In this document: positions 11,121-19,039 of the stretch, one piece after another
Layout: every line of letters begins with the position of its first letter
Numbering within the stretch: the stretch's first letter is position 1
Assembly (NCBI RefSeq): GCF_021731985.1
Contig: NZ_JAKFWH010000084.1
Span: 1-54,649, forward strand
Direction of reading: 5' to 3'
DNA from: Nitrosomonas sp.
Lineage (GTDB): Bacteria > Pseudomonadota > Gammaproteobacteria > Burkholderiales > Nitrosomonadaceae
DNA length: 54,649 nucleotides
Position numbers and translations under genes: made by a program
The notes under the pieces: generated by a model
Seen by the model: the letters and a program-made list of their open reading frames with translations, nothing else
The model's database searches: none
Told to the model about the DNA's origin: nothing

Positions 11121-11222
11121 AACCTCCCGGGCTTTTATCCCTCCGTGGAGCCTCGTTATCACGAGACCGGAAACTCTTGGACCTGACGCCGTAGATAACA
11201 CCGGCCGGAACCCTAGTTTCCC
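11121..11222 (-). promoter_or_regulatory. Guanidine-I riboswitch (ykkC class) aptamer
   Basis: Read on the minus strand, the leader contains the family's conserved blocks in order: CTAGGGTTCCGG near the 5' end, a GGTCCAAGAG internal segment, and the near-invariant GGAGGGATAAAAGCCCGGGAG at its 3' end. The spacing and the following permease plus urea-carboxylase/DUF1989 genes match the guanidine-I class. It should turn the operon on when guanidine binds. It lies 64 bases upstream of the permease start. Confidence 0.93.
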
Positions 11223-11470
11223 ATTGAATTACTGCTTTTTGAGTTGCTATGCTGCCAATCGTTCAATTGGCATTTTAGAAAGCGAGTAACAAGGGCATTT
11301 TAAGTTTGTATTCTTGAAAAAGCAATTGGATGTTATGATTTACACTGTTATTGTATGGATTTGCAAAATTGCAAGACTTAACGCCGACATAGACACCAAA
11401 GCTTGTTTGTGTGCTCAATATAAAACGTTATGCTGAACAACAAAGTGAGTATTTAATATTAAATCAAAGA

Positions 11471-12217
11471 ATGCTGGATTACGCCCGACCACCAATTACT
11501 GAAGCTGTAATAGAGATCCGAATGAATAATATCGTGGATCAAGACGTTCTTAAGAAGATTGCTGGAAAGCTTAATAAAAACTATTATCCAGATAAAAAAG
11601 AAAACATAGAAATAAATTTTAGCCTAGCATTTAACCCAAAAGATGGCAAACAAGAGTCTTCAGTCCAACCTAAACAAACAGGCTATCGCCTAGCTTCTGT
11701 TGATCAAACCGAGATTGCAATTATCGCACCACAGGTTCTGACCATAGCGCGGCTTGCACCTTACCCTGGATGGGACAAATTCTATGAAAGAATGGCATTT
11801 GCATGGAAAATTTGGAAAAGAATTGTCAAAGTACAAGATATCAACCGGATTGGTATTCGCTATATTAATAGAATTGACATACCAGTCAATGAGTTCCAGA
11901 ATATTAGCATTATGGATTATTTGAACTTTTATCCGAATGCCCCTATTTTCTCTGGATTCCCGATGACAGATTATCTTATCCAAGTTACGATCCCTACACC
12001 TAACCCATTGTGGATAGCAAACATTACTTCGTTTATTCATCAACCACCAGTATTGGTTGATACGATTTCCCTAGTGCTTGATATTGATATTTATAATACT
12101 GAAAAAGTACCACTTGATGACAAAGGTCTAATATCAAGACTTGAGGAAGCTAGAGAATTAAAGAATCTTGTATTTAAACAGTGTATAACATCGAAAACAG
12201 AGGAGTTATTAAACTGA
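11471..12217 (+). CDS. TIGR04255 family protein of unknown function
   Basis: 248 residues from ATG at 11471; an in-frame GTG at 11411 would add 20 residues. Neither start has a clear ribosome site. The N-terminal YARPPITEAVIEIRM and the GIRYINRIDIP segment in the middle are typical of TIGR04255, a sporadically distributed family with no known activity. No membrane segment or signal peptide is seen, so it is likely cytosolic. The stop overlaps the start of the next gene (TGATG), indicating an operon with the two following genes. Base composition is AT-richer than the guanidine operon next door, which suggests transfer. Confidence 0.72.
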   Translation: MLDYARPPITEAVIEIRMNNIVDQDVLKKIAGKLNKNYYPDKKENIEINFSLAFNPKDGKQESSVQPKQTGYRLASVDQTEIAIIAPQVLTIARLAPYPGWDKFYERMAFAWKIWKRIVKVQDINRIGIRYINRIDIPVNEFQNISIMDYLNFYPNAPIFSGFPMTDYLIQVTIPTPNPLWIANITSFIHQPPVLVDTISLVLDIDIYNTEKVPLDDKGLISRLEEARELKNLVFKQCITSKTEELLN

Positions 12218-12828
12218 TGTCGACTATAGCTGCGACCCAAAATATTTCTTTCCCTGGATTTGATAATCGGTCCTCTACAGGAAGCGGTAGTGAAGAGATA
12301 TCGAATCTGTTTAACAAGGCACGCAAAGGATTACGTCTTATTAGGCCAGCGCACCAACAATATCAACCCCAGGTATCAGAGACACTTGAAGATAGGCTCG
12401 ATCACACCAAAGCCCTTTGCAAAAGAAAGACAGCAGAGGTTGCCATGTATTTGTCGGAGGATTTTAGGAAAGGCTTTTTTCTACAGATAGATAATTTAAT
12501 AGATGCTGAGAATTGGGAAGAAGATGATAAACCCATTACTGAAGCATCATTTACGACATTATTACGAATGCTTATCCTCATAAACCCGGATCTCAGACCT
12601 GGACTCGGTTCCACTAGTCAAGGTAATATTATCGCGGCATGGACAAAAGACAAAGACCAGCTAACAATAGAATGTTTGCCTGAAGATAAGGTTCGCTGGG
12701 TTTTAAGTCGTCAGTTCAATGGAATTCGAGAGAGCGCTGCTGGGGAAATCCTATTAACTCGCCTACTTGCTGCCTTGGCTCCTTATAGCCCAGGTAATTG
12801 GTTTGACAATGACCCTCAAGAAAAATGA
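12217..12828 (+). CDS. Unknown protein, second gene of the TIGR04255 cassette
   Basis: 203 residues. The start at 12217 overlaps the upstream stop (TGATG) and has GAGGAG about a dozen bases before it, so coupling is likely. The N-terminal 40 residues are Ser/Gly-rich and probably disordered. The rest is mixed and soluble, with EDFRKGFFLQIDNLIDAENW and a Trp-rich segment KDKDQLTIECLPEDKVRWVLSR. I recognise no domain or catalytic motif. Its job is probably tied to the TIGR04255 protein, since the two are fused translationally. Confidence 0.65.
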   Translation: MSTIAATQNISFPGFDNRSSTGSGSEEISNLFNKARKGLRLIRPAHQQYQPQVSETLEDRLDHTKALCKRKTAEVAMYLSEDFRKGFFLQIDNLIDAENWEEDDKPITEASFTTLLRMLILINPDLRPGLGSTSQGNIIAAWTKDKDQLTIECLPEDKVRWVLSRQFNGIRESAAGEILLTRLLAALAPYSPGNWFDNDPQEK

Positions 12829-13261
12829 TGTAATTCCAAATGACAACCATGGCATGCGATATGTTCCATGGAATCGACTTCGAAAAGATGAGAATGATAA
12901 TGTTATTGGTATCCTTGGTGAAGCTTTTGCTTTGCGTGATGGCGAAGAAGGTATTTCATCAACCTGGCTCGAGTATTTCCCAGGTAATCAAGTATCCCAG
13001 ATAACCCAAGCAGTTCATAAAAATCGCAAATGCCTTAAAGTTACGCCAAAGAGTGGCTTTGCCATAGGCAAAGTAGAAGATATCTTGTCGGAATGTAATA
13101 AAAATAACAAAAGTAAGAAAGTTCGAGTTGTTTATATGCCAAATAACTGTAATAAAGCCCACATTGAAATCAAACCAATGCCCTGTAATGATGCATTATT
13201 GCTTGAACTCTTGGCCTCGGACGCTTGGTCACAGTTAATATTAAACAGAGATATTCCATAA
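12809..13261 (+). CDS. Unknown protein, third gene of the TIGR04255 cassette
   Basis: 150 residues from ATG at 12809, overlapping the preceding gene by 20 bp. Soluble, no signal peptide. Readable features are MRYVPWNRLRKDE near the N-terminus, IGILGEAFALRDGEEGISSTWLEYF, and a region around KVRVVYMPNNCNKAHIEIKPMP. The HIEI strand with nearby charged residues could belong to a small enzyme or nucleic-acid-binding fold, but I cannot name a family. Overlapping arrangement and shared AT-rich composition argue for one three-gene unit ending at the REP hairpin at 13267. Confidence 0.62.
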   Translation: MTLKKNDVIPNDNHGMRYVPWNRLRKDENDNVIGILGEAFALRDGEEGISSTWLEYFPGNQVSQITQAVHKNRKCLKVTPKSGFAIGKVEDILSECNKNNKSKKVRVVYMPNNCNKAHIEIKPMPCNDALLLELLASDAWSQLILNRDIP

Positions 13262-13266
13262 GCGCG

Positions 13267-13296
13267 GTAGGTTGGGGTGACGATAGGAACCCCAAC
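13267..13296 (+). repeat. GTAG-type REP hairpin
   Basis: GTAG at 13267-13270 is followed by a perfect 8-bp stem, GTTGGGGT (13271-13278) and ACCCCAAC (13289-13296), around a 10-base loop. A GTAG tetranucleotide before a hairpin is the layout of REP sequences mobilised by RAYT (TnpA-REP) transposases. It lies directly after the third cassette gene, where it may also act as a transcript end or stabiliser. Confidence 0.6.
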
Positions 13297-13306
13297 ATCA
13301 TCTTTG

Positions 13307-13561
13307 CTATGCAGCAACCTCAATATCCCATCCAGGGAAAACCAATACCGCAGGGTGACACTTCAGTGCTTTTGCTATTATTTTTGCACGTTCTATCCCT
13401 AAATTGATTTTGTCATGCTCGATGGCAGAGATTGTCGATTGCGGAATGCCGGTAAGTTCTGCTAATTCGTTCTGACTGAATCCCTGAAGCTCGCGAATAA
13501 TTTTTACGGATTCACCTACGGTGACATCACATGTTTTTTTGGCTAGTTGGTATTCAGTCAT
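13307..13561 (-). CDS. XRE-family antitoxin (orphan)
   Basis: 84 residues with a helix-turn-helix of the Cro/CI type: RELQGFSQNELAELTGIPQSTISAIEHDKINLG, then a dimerisation tail ending GWDIEVAA. Architecture matches antitoxins of RelE/HigB-like type II modules in which the toxin precedes the antitoxin. The toxin frame immediately upstream (13558-13780) overlaps its start by 4 bases but is broken, so the antitoxin is now without a local partner. It may persist as a DNA-binding regulator or protect against a related toxin elsewhere. Confidence 0.85.
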   Translation of the reverse strand: MTEYQLAKKTCDVTVGESVKIIRELQGFSQNELAELTGIPQSTISAIEHDKINLGIERAKIIAKALKCHPAVLVFPGWDIEVAA

Positions 13562-13780
13562 TTTTTTCTCCGGTAATCGTGGGGCGATACTTGCTCAACT
13601 TGCACATAAACTTCATTGGCGATGATTTTATAAATGACTCGATATTGCTGGTTTAACCGTGAAGACCGGTAGCCATCCCATTCGCCTTTTAACGCTTCAT
13701 CAGAAGAACCCTCAATCAGCGATAACCCTTATTGGCAGGAAATTATTACAATATCTTTCCACTTTTCATAGATCGCATAT
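13558..13780 (-). pseudogene. Decayed RelE/HigB-like toxin
   Basis: On the minus strand, the frame ending at the TGA at 13558-13560 reads YAIYEKWKDIVIISCQ, a stop, then GLSLIEGSSDEALKGEWDGY and RSSRLNQQYRVIYKI. This is the C-terminal two thirds of a RelE-superfamily mRNA-interferase toxin, in which the RLNxQYRVIYK strand and the terminal HDYRR are hallmarks. The N-terminus is missing, an in-frame TAA interrupts the body, and another TAA precedes the first recognisable codon. The frame is kept across the stop, so it is a nonsense-mutated, 5'-truncated gene. Its last codons overlap the antitoxin start (ATGA). Confidence 0.75.
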
Positions 13781-13783
13781 TAA

Positions 13784-14320
13784 TCAAAAACAATGATCAA
13801 TTGTTTCCACTTTGTATAAGCGCTGAGAGAGTGAAGCATTAGGATCCGGGGTATAAGAGGCCGGCGGGTAATCACTCAGCAGATTTTTGCTGCTACGAAT
13901 TTCGATTTCGGACTGGGTGTTTTGCGCATTACCGGTATCTTTGATCGTCATGATCCAGTTTCCATTGCCGTGGGTTATCGGTTTGTTGATGTTCCCTGAA
14001 GACTTAGGATCATGAATCTCAGTAATGTAGTAGGTCTTGGCAGCTTCATCGTGCATTTGCGGGTATCCGTCTACTTGGAAAGATTCATGGTAGATAAAAT
14101 AGGTATTGATATCACGCCAGGTATGACGATGCCATTTCGGTAAAGGAAATCCTTCCTCGCTTTTTAGACATTCCGCAATTTCAAGATAATTTTTGTCACT
14201 GCTGCGGCTATAAATCACTTTCTGACCTAATAGTTCTTCTCGTGTGGGCGTTGTCATGCAAGCGGATAGCAGGAGTGCACAAAGCAGAAACAGGATCGAT
14301 TTTCTTGGGGGATAGCGCAT
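13784..14320 (-). CDS. Hypothetical lipoprotein
   Basis: 178 residues. A classical lipoprotein signal is visible: basic N-terminus (MRYPPRKS), hydrophobic core, lipobox LLSAC with Cys21. The mature part has no family I recognise. It contains several aromatic-rich segments (KWHRHTWRDINTYFIYHESF) and a final Cys before the C-terminus. Probably anchored in the outer or inner membrane, facing the periplasm. It ends where the toxin remnant begins, so the insertion that decayed the toxin may have involved this junction. Confidence 0.75.
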   Translation of the reverse strand: MRYPPRKSILFLLCALLLSACMTTPTREELLGQKVIYSRSSDKNYLEIAECLKSEEGFPLPKWHRHTWRDINTYFIYHESFQVDGYPQMHDEAAKTYYITEIHDPKSSGNINKPITHGNGNWIMTIKDTGNAQNTQSEIEIRSSKNLLSDYPPASYTPDPNASLSQRLYKVETIDHCF

Positions 14321-14756
14321 AAGATGGAAGTATTCTTATTCAGATCTACATTATTCAAATAACTGAGAATTCTAATTTCGAAAGACAAATTGCATGGTAT
14401 CAGATGCTATTGTGTATTGCACATGGGTGGAGGAGGATTAGATAGTGCAGGCCGATCCTCTGAATGAACCAGTATCTGCAAATTTTCTGTTTTATTTAAG
14501 AAAGAAATCGTTGTAATTTCAGTGCTCTCCATGTTTTACTAGTGTCTTGCAGGACCAGATAATCTCAATGTGTAACGTAAAAACTGCCAGCTAACACTAA
14601 TAGCCCAAAATTTCAGATTGTTATGCGAATTTCTTTGCTTTTCTATAAGGATAATTTATTGAGCACACCTTTGTTTATAGTAAACTCTCGTTTCACTTGT
14701 TAGAATCAACATTTTTCAAAAATAGATCAGATTACATTATTAACTTAGGATTGTTC
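14321..14756. other. Intergenic region with no recognised gene
   Basis: 436 bases between two divergent genes. AT-rich, with no credible ORF, RNA gene or strong hairpin. It must carry promoters for the lipoprotein and the aminotransferase, but I could not assign hexamers with confidence. Confidence 0.4.
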
Positions 14757-15974
14757 ATGAATACCGAAGATTTTCGCCCAGAAAAAGAAATCAAAATATT
14801 TTACCCACCCCAGCGCGTTCTGATGGGACCGGGGCCATCGGATACCCATCCGCGCGTGCTGAATGCCATGGCACGCCCGACCTTAGGTCACTTGGATCCT
14901 GTTTTCACCGAAATGATGGAAGAGATTAAGGGGCTGATGCGCTATGCCTTCCAAACCAAAAACCGGATGACTTTTCCGGTTTCCGGACCGGGATCTGTCG
15001 GTATGGAAATGTGCTTTGTTAACATGATCGAACCCGGTGATAAAGTGATCGTGTGTCGCAATGGGGTTTTCGGCGGCCGTATGATTGAGAACGTTGAGCG
15101 TCATGGTGGTGTTGCGGTCGTTGTGGAGGATAAATGGGGTGAACCGGTTGATCCGCAGAAAGTGGAAGATGCGCTGAAAAAGAACCCCGATGCCAAGATT
15201 GTTGCGTTTTGTCATGCGGAGACTTCAACAGGCGCCTCATCGGATGCCAAAACCTTGTGTGAAATTGCGCGCAAGTATAATTGCCTGACGATTGTGGATA
15301 CCGTCACTTCGCTGGGTGGCACGCCGATTAAAGTCGATGAGTGGGGAATTGATGCGATCTACTCAGGTAGCCAAAAATGTTTATCCTGCCCGCCAGGATT
15401 GTCACCAGTTAGTTTCTCCGAGCGCGTAACCGAACTGGTTAAGAATCGTAAGACGAAAGTACATAGCTGGTTTATGGATATCGGCTTGTTGTTGAATTAC
15501 TGGGGATCATCAACCCGTACGTATCACCATACCGCGCCAACCAATGCGCTGTATGCACTACATGAGTCATTGTTGATGCTGGCTGAAGAAGGATTGGAAC
15601 ATTCCTGGGCACGGCATCGGTATAATTATGAAGCATTAAAAGCTGGATTTGCCACATTGGGCATGAGTTATGTGGTTGCGGAGCAACATCGCTTGCCGCA
15701 ACTGAATTCCGTTTTTGTACCGGCTGGCGTGGATGAAAAAGAAGTCCGCCGCCGCTTGTTGGATGACTATAGTCTTGAAATTGGCGCCGGTTTGGGTGAT
15801 TTTGCAGGAAAAGTATGGCGTTTCGGCTTGATGGGTACTTCCAGCCGCGTAGAAAACGTGATTTTTTGCTTAAATGCACTGGAAAGTATTCTATTCGACA
15901 TGGGTATGAAAGTGGAACGCGGTGCTGCGGCGTCAGCGGCGCATCAGAAGTATGCAGAAAAACCTATGTTTTAA
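14757..15974 (+). CDS. Class V aminotransferase, alanine/serine-glyoxylate type
   Basis: 405 residues from ATG at 14757, preceded by AGGA; the frame is open 60 bases further upstream without a better start. The N-terminus RVLMGPGPSDTHPRVL and the PLP-lysine segment YSGSQKCLSCPPGLSPVSF (K207) are typical of the alanine-glyoxylate/serine-glyoxylate aminotransferase group. The enzyme would convert glyoxylate to glycine using alanine or serine, detoxifying products of the glycolate pathway in an autotroph, or act on a related 2-oxo acid. It stands alone between the accessory island and the polysaccharide genes. Amino-donor specificity cannot be read here. Confidence 0.87.
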   Translation: MNTEDFRPEKEIKIFYPPQRVLMGPGPSDTHPRVLNAMARPTLGHLDPVFTEMMEEIKGLMRYAFQTKNRMTFPVSGPGSVGMEMCFVNMIEPGDKVIVCRNGVFGGRMIENVERHGGVAVVVEDKWGEPVDPQKVEDALKKNPDAKIVAFCHAETSTGASSDAKTLCEIARKYNCLTIVDTVTSLGGTPIKVDEWGIDAIYSGSQKCLSCPPGLSPVSFSERVTELVKNRKTKVHSWFMDIGLLLNYWGSSTRTYHHTAPTNALYALHESLLMLAEEGLEHSWARHRYNYEALKAGFATLGMSYVVAEQHRLPQLNSVFVPAGVDEKEVRRRLLDDYSLEIGAGLGDFAGKVWRFGLMGTSSRVENVIFCLNALESILFDMGMKVERGAAASAAHQKYAEKPMF

Positions 15975-16087
15975 GATTTGCTCAGAATTGCTGGCATCTT
16001 AGCCGCTCCATGCCACTTTCTTGTCGTGTACGATGAGAAAGTGGCGTATGTCTTTTGTTGACACTTATAACGGATAATCCGCTCACT

Positions 16088-17080
16088 ATGGTTTTGGGTT
16101 CTCCTCTATCTACTGTCGCAGCGCCGCTGGTATCTTTTTTTATCTCTTTTTTCTCAATTTTATGGCTGATCAGGAGAAAAGCTGACTGGGTACTGGACCA
16201 CCCGAATTCACGTTCGCTACATTCTGTACCGGTGTCCCGTATTGGAGGCTTAGGCTTGTTATCCGGGGTAATCACTACCTGGTTATGTTTTTCGGTTGTC
16301 ATGCCCAATACGGTTTGGATAGGTATAGGCCTGCTGGTGGTTATATCATTGATTGACGATATTTGGCACGCGCCGGTATGGTGCCGGTTGCTGATACAGA
16401 GTATCGTTGCCGCTGGATTTTCTATGGCCTTATTGTTGGAACCTTATGGTTGGATGATGGTATTGTGTAGCGCAGTTGCAGTTGTCTGGATATCTAATCT
16501 TTATAACTTTATGGATGGCTCGGATGGCTTGGCAGGTGGAATGACCGTGATTGGGTTTGGTTACTATGGCTTAATTGCATATTTGGCAGGGAATAACGAT
16601 TTTGCTGTCATCAATTTTTCAGTAGCTGCCGCCGCAGGCGCATTTTTGCACCATAATTTTTATCCGGCGCGCATTTTCCTAGGGGACGTGGGCGCTATTC
16701 CACTTGGGTTCCTGGCTGCTGCATTGGGAATGCTCGGATGGATGGATAATTTGTGGTCATTGTGGGTACCGCTGCTGATATTCTCACCTTTCATCGCTGA
16801 TTCGACAGTCACGCTGATAAAGCGCCTATTGCGCGGGGAAAAAATCTGGCAGGCGCATCGCGAACATTATTATCAGCGCTTGGTGCAAAACGGTTTTGGT
16901 CATCGTAATACGGCGTTATCAGCCTATGCTTTGATGCTTGCGGTAGGTGCAAGCGCGGTATGGGCAAGTGGACAAAGCCCAGCGGTGCAAAGTTGGATTG
17001 CAATGCTATGGGGAGGTTTTTATTTGCTATTAATGTTTATTTCTGACCGGAATCAGAAATATTATTCCAATCGGGGATAG
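16088..17080 (+). CDS. Undecaprenyl-phosphate sugar-1-phosphate transferase (WecA/MraY family)
   Basis: 330 residues from ATG at 16088; TTG codons at 16055-16060 are alternative starts and no ribosome site is strong. About ten membrane helices. Family motifs are clear: HPNSRSLHSVPVSRIGGLG after the first helix, the DD pair in LIDDIWHAP, NFMDGSDGLAGG, FLGDVGAIPLGF, and the cytoplasmic HREHYYQRL loop. Such enzymes put a sugar-1-phosphate on undecaprenyl phosphate to start O-antigen or exopolysaccharide synthesis. The next gene begins within 2 bases of its stop, so the two form an operon for lipid-linked sugar assembly. Confidence 0.88.
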   Translation: MVLGSPLSTVAAPLVSFFISFFSILWLIRRKADWVLDHPNSRSLHSVPVSRIGGLGLLSGVITTWLCFSVVMPNTVWIGIGLLVVISLIDDIWHAPVWCRLLIQSIVAAGFSMALLLEPYGWMMVLCSAVAVVWISNLYNFMDGSDGLAGGMTVIGFGYYGLIAYLAGNNDFAVINFSVAAAAGAFLHHNFYPARIFLGDVGAIPLGFLAAALGMLGWMDNLWSLWVPLLIFSPFIADSTVTLIKRLLRGEKIWQAHREHYYQRLVQNGFGHRNTALSAYALMLAVGASAVWASGQSPAVQSWIAMLWGGFYLLLMFISDRNQKYYSNRG

Positions 17081-17081
17081 T

Positions 17082-18971
17082 ATGTTTCGCAGAAAATACG
17101 GAATACGCACCTTCATTGCTTTCACGCATGATTTTGTTGCAATTGCCGTAGCGTGGTGGCTTGCTTATCTATTTCGTTTTAATTTTGAGATTCCTGCTCC
17201 TTCATTACAGCTCTTGCTGGAAATTCTGCCGTGGACTGTGCTTGTTCAGGGCAGTTTCTTTTTGTGGCTGGGACTTTACCGGGGGTTATGGCGCTATGCC
17301 AGTTTACCGGATTTAAAGAGAATCTTTGTCGCGGTGATGAGCGGTACTGTGACTGTATTACTGATCTTGTGGCCATTGGGTTTGCTGGTCAATATCCCAA
17401 TAGCGGTCATTCTGTTGGCGCCATTATTATTGCTGCTGATCATGGGCGGCAGCCGTTTGACCTATCGTGCATGGAAAGAGCGCCGCCTGTATGGTCTGGA
17501 GAGTAATGAAGCGAAGCTGGTATTGATACTCGGCGCCGGCAGCACTGCGGTGAGTCTAGTTAAGGATTTGACGAGAAGCCGTGACTGGCACGTTGTTGGA
17601 ATGCTGGATGATGATCCAAGAAAATTGGGTACGCGGCTGCAAGGCATTCGTGTGCTCGGCACAATCAATGAATTGCCGCAATGGGTGCAGAAACTGAATG
17701 TCGGTCATGTGATTATTGCCATTCCATCGGTTTCTCGTCGAATACACCGCCAAGCTTTGGAGATGTGCTCGGAAATCGGGGTGAAAGCGATGACGGTGCC
17801 GTCTTACGCAGATCTGATCAGTGGTAAAACAACCGTATCACAGATTCGTGAGATAGAGCTCGATGATTTGCTGGGTAGAGCGCCTGTAGTTCTGGATAAT
17901 GACGGGTTGCATGATTTATTGACAGGAAAGGTTATCCTGGTCACAGGAGCGGGTGGTTCGATTGGTTCAGAATTATGTAGGCAGCTCGCTGCATTTGAAC
18001 CCAATCACATTGTTTTTCTTGAACTGAACGAATTTGCACTCTACAGCATACAAGAGGAATTCTTATCACGTTTTCCTGATATGGCTATGTCGTTTGTCAT
18101 CGGTGATATCAAAGACCATGCACGCATGACGCAATTGTTCACGCAGTTCCAGCCTTCCGTGGTTTTTCATGCGGCCGCTTACAAACATGTTCCGCTCATG
18201 GAACAAGAAAATGCGTATCAAGCTTTGCTGAATAATGTCCTGGGTACGTATGTACTGGCTCAGGTAGCGATAAGTTTTGGCGTGGAAAAATTTGTTCTGA
18301 TTTCAACCGACAAAGCAGTCAATCCTGTGAGTGTTATGGGAGCCAGTAAGCGGTTGGCTGAGATGGTATGTCAAGCTTTGCAGCAATCCATTACAAAGAA
18401 TGCAAAACCTGACCAGAATAATCAATCGAATCAAACCTGCTTTGTAATGGTGCGTTTTGGCAATGTGTTGGGCAGTACCGGCAGTGTTATCCCAAAATTT
18501 CGCGAACAGATCGCCAGAGGGGGCCCTATCACGATCACGCATCCGGAAATGACACGTTATTTCATGTCTATCCCGGAAGCGGCGCAACTGGTTTTACAAG
18601 CCGGTCTGATGGGAGGGACAAAAGGCGGTGGAGAAATATTTGTGTTGGATATGGGCGATCCGGTAAAAATTGTTGATCTGGCCAACGATTTAATTCATTT
18701 GTCGGGATTGGGTGAGGATGATATTCGAATTGTTTTCAGTGGATTGCGGCCTGGTGAAAAGTTGCATGAAGAATTATTGGCAGCCAGTGAAAATACTTTT
18801 CCGACACTGCATCAAAAATTACGTATTGCGCAGGCACGCCAGGTTGATGAGCAGTGGCTATCCGAGTTGATAGCCTGGTTAGGTAAAATTACTGTCTTAA
18901 GTGATCAGGAAGTCCGGGATCAATTGGCAAAGTGGGTGCCAGAATATACCACGAAGGAAACGGAGCATTAA
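17082..18971 (+). CDS. Nucleotide-sugar 4,6-dehydratase/epimerase, WbpM/CapD-like, membrane-anchored
   Basis: 629 residues. Four hydrophobic helices fill about residues 10-130. A CoA-binding-like Rossmann unit follows (LILGAGSTAVSLVKDL, near 150), then the SDR catalytic domain with TGAGGSIGSELCRQLA near 287. The active site has Met419 in place of Tyr and Lys423 (SVMGASKR), the pattern of UDP-GlcNAc 4,6-dehydratases of the WbpM/PglF group rather than classical epimerases. It probably makes a 4-keto-6-deoxy sugar for surface polysaccharide. Starts 2 bases after the transferase gene, with GGGGA before the ATG. Confidence 0.9.
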   Translation: MFRRKYGIRTFIAFTHDFVAIAVAWWLAYLFRFNFEIPAPSLQLLLEILPWTVLVQGSFFLWLGLYRGLWRYASLPDLKRIFVAVMSGTVTVLLILWPLGLLVNIPIAVILLAPLLLLLIMGGSRLTYRAWKERRLYGLESNEAKLVLILGAGSTAVSLVKDLTRSRDWHVVGMLDDDPRKLGTRLQGIRVLGTINELPQWVQKLNVGHVIIAIPSVSRRIHRQALEMCSEIGVKAMTVPSYADLISGKTTVSQIREIELDDLLGRAPVVLDNDGLHDLLTGKVILVTGAGGSIGSELCRQLAAFEPNHIVFLELNEFALYSIQEEFLSRFPDMAMSFVIGDIKDHARMTQLFTQFQPSVVFHAAAYKHVPLMEQENAYQALLNNVLGTYVLAQVAISFGVEKFVLISTDKAVNPVSVMGASKRLAEMVCQALQQSITKNAKPDQNNQSNQTCFVMVRFGNVLGSTGSVIPKFREQIARGGPITITHPEMTRYFMSIPEAAQLVLQAGLMGGTKGGGEIFVLDMGDPVKIVDLANDLIHLSGLGEDDIRIVFSGLRPGEKLHEELLAASENTFPTLHQKLRIAQARQVDEQWLSELIAWLGKITVLSDQEVRDQLAKWVPEYTTKETEH

Positions 18972-19039
18972 CTAACTGATTGGCTTTCAGTTTCATCGTG
19001 GTTCCAAGAGAACTCACGCTAATTGCTTACTGCTTGTTT

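Noticed and set aside
11058..11201. 48-residue N-terminal extension of the permease
   Set aside because: The extension is encoded by the riboswitch and hairpin and lacks a ribosome site; ATG at 11057 has GGAGA.
10852..11289. 145-residue plus-strand frame across the permease start and riboswitch
   Set aside because: It runs antisense to the permease N-terminus and through the conserved riboswitch blocks; composition is that of a shadow frame.
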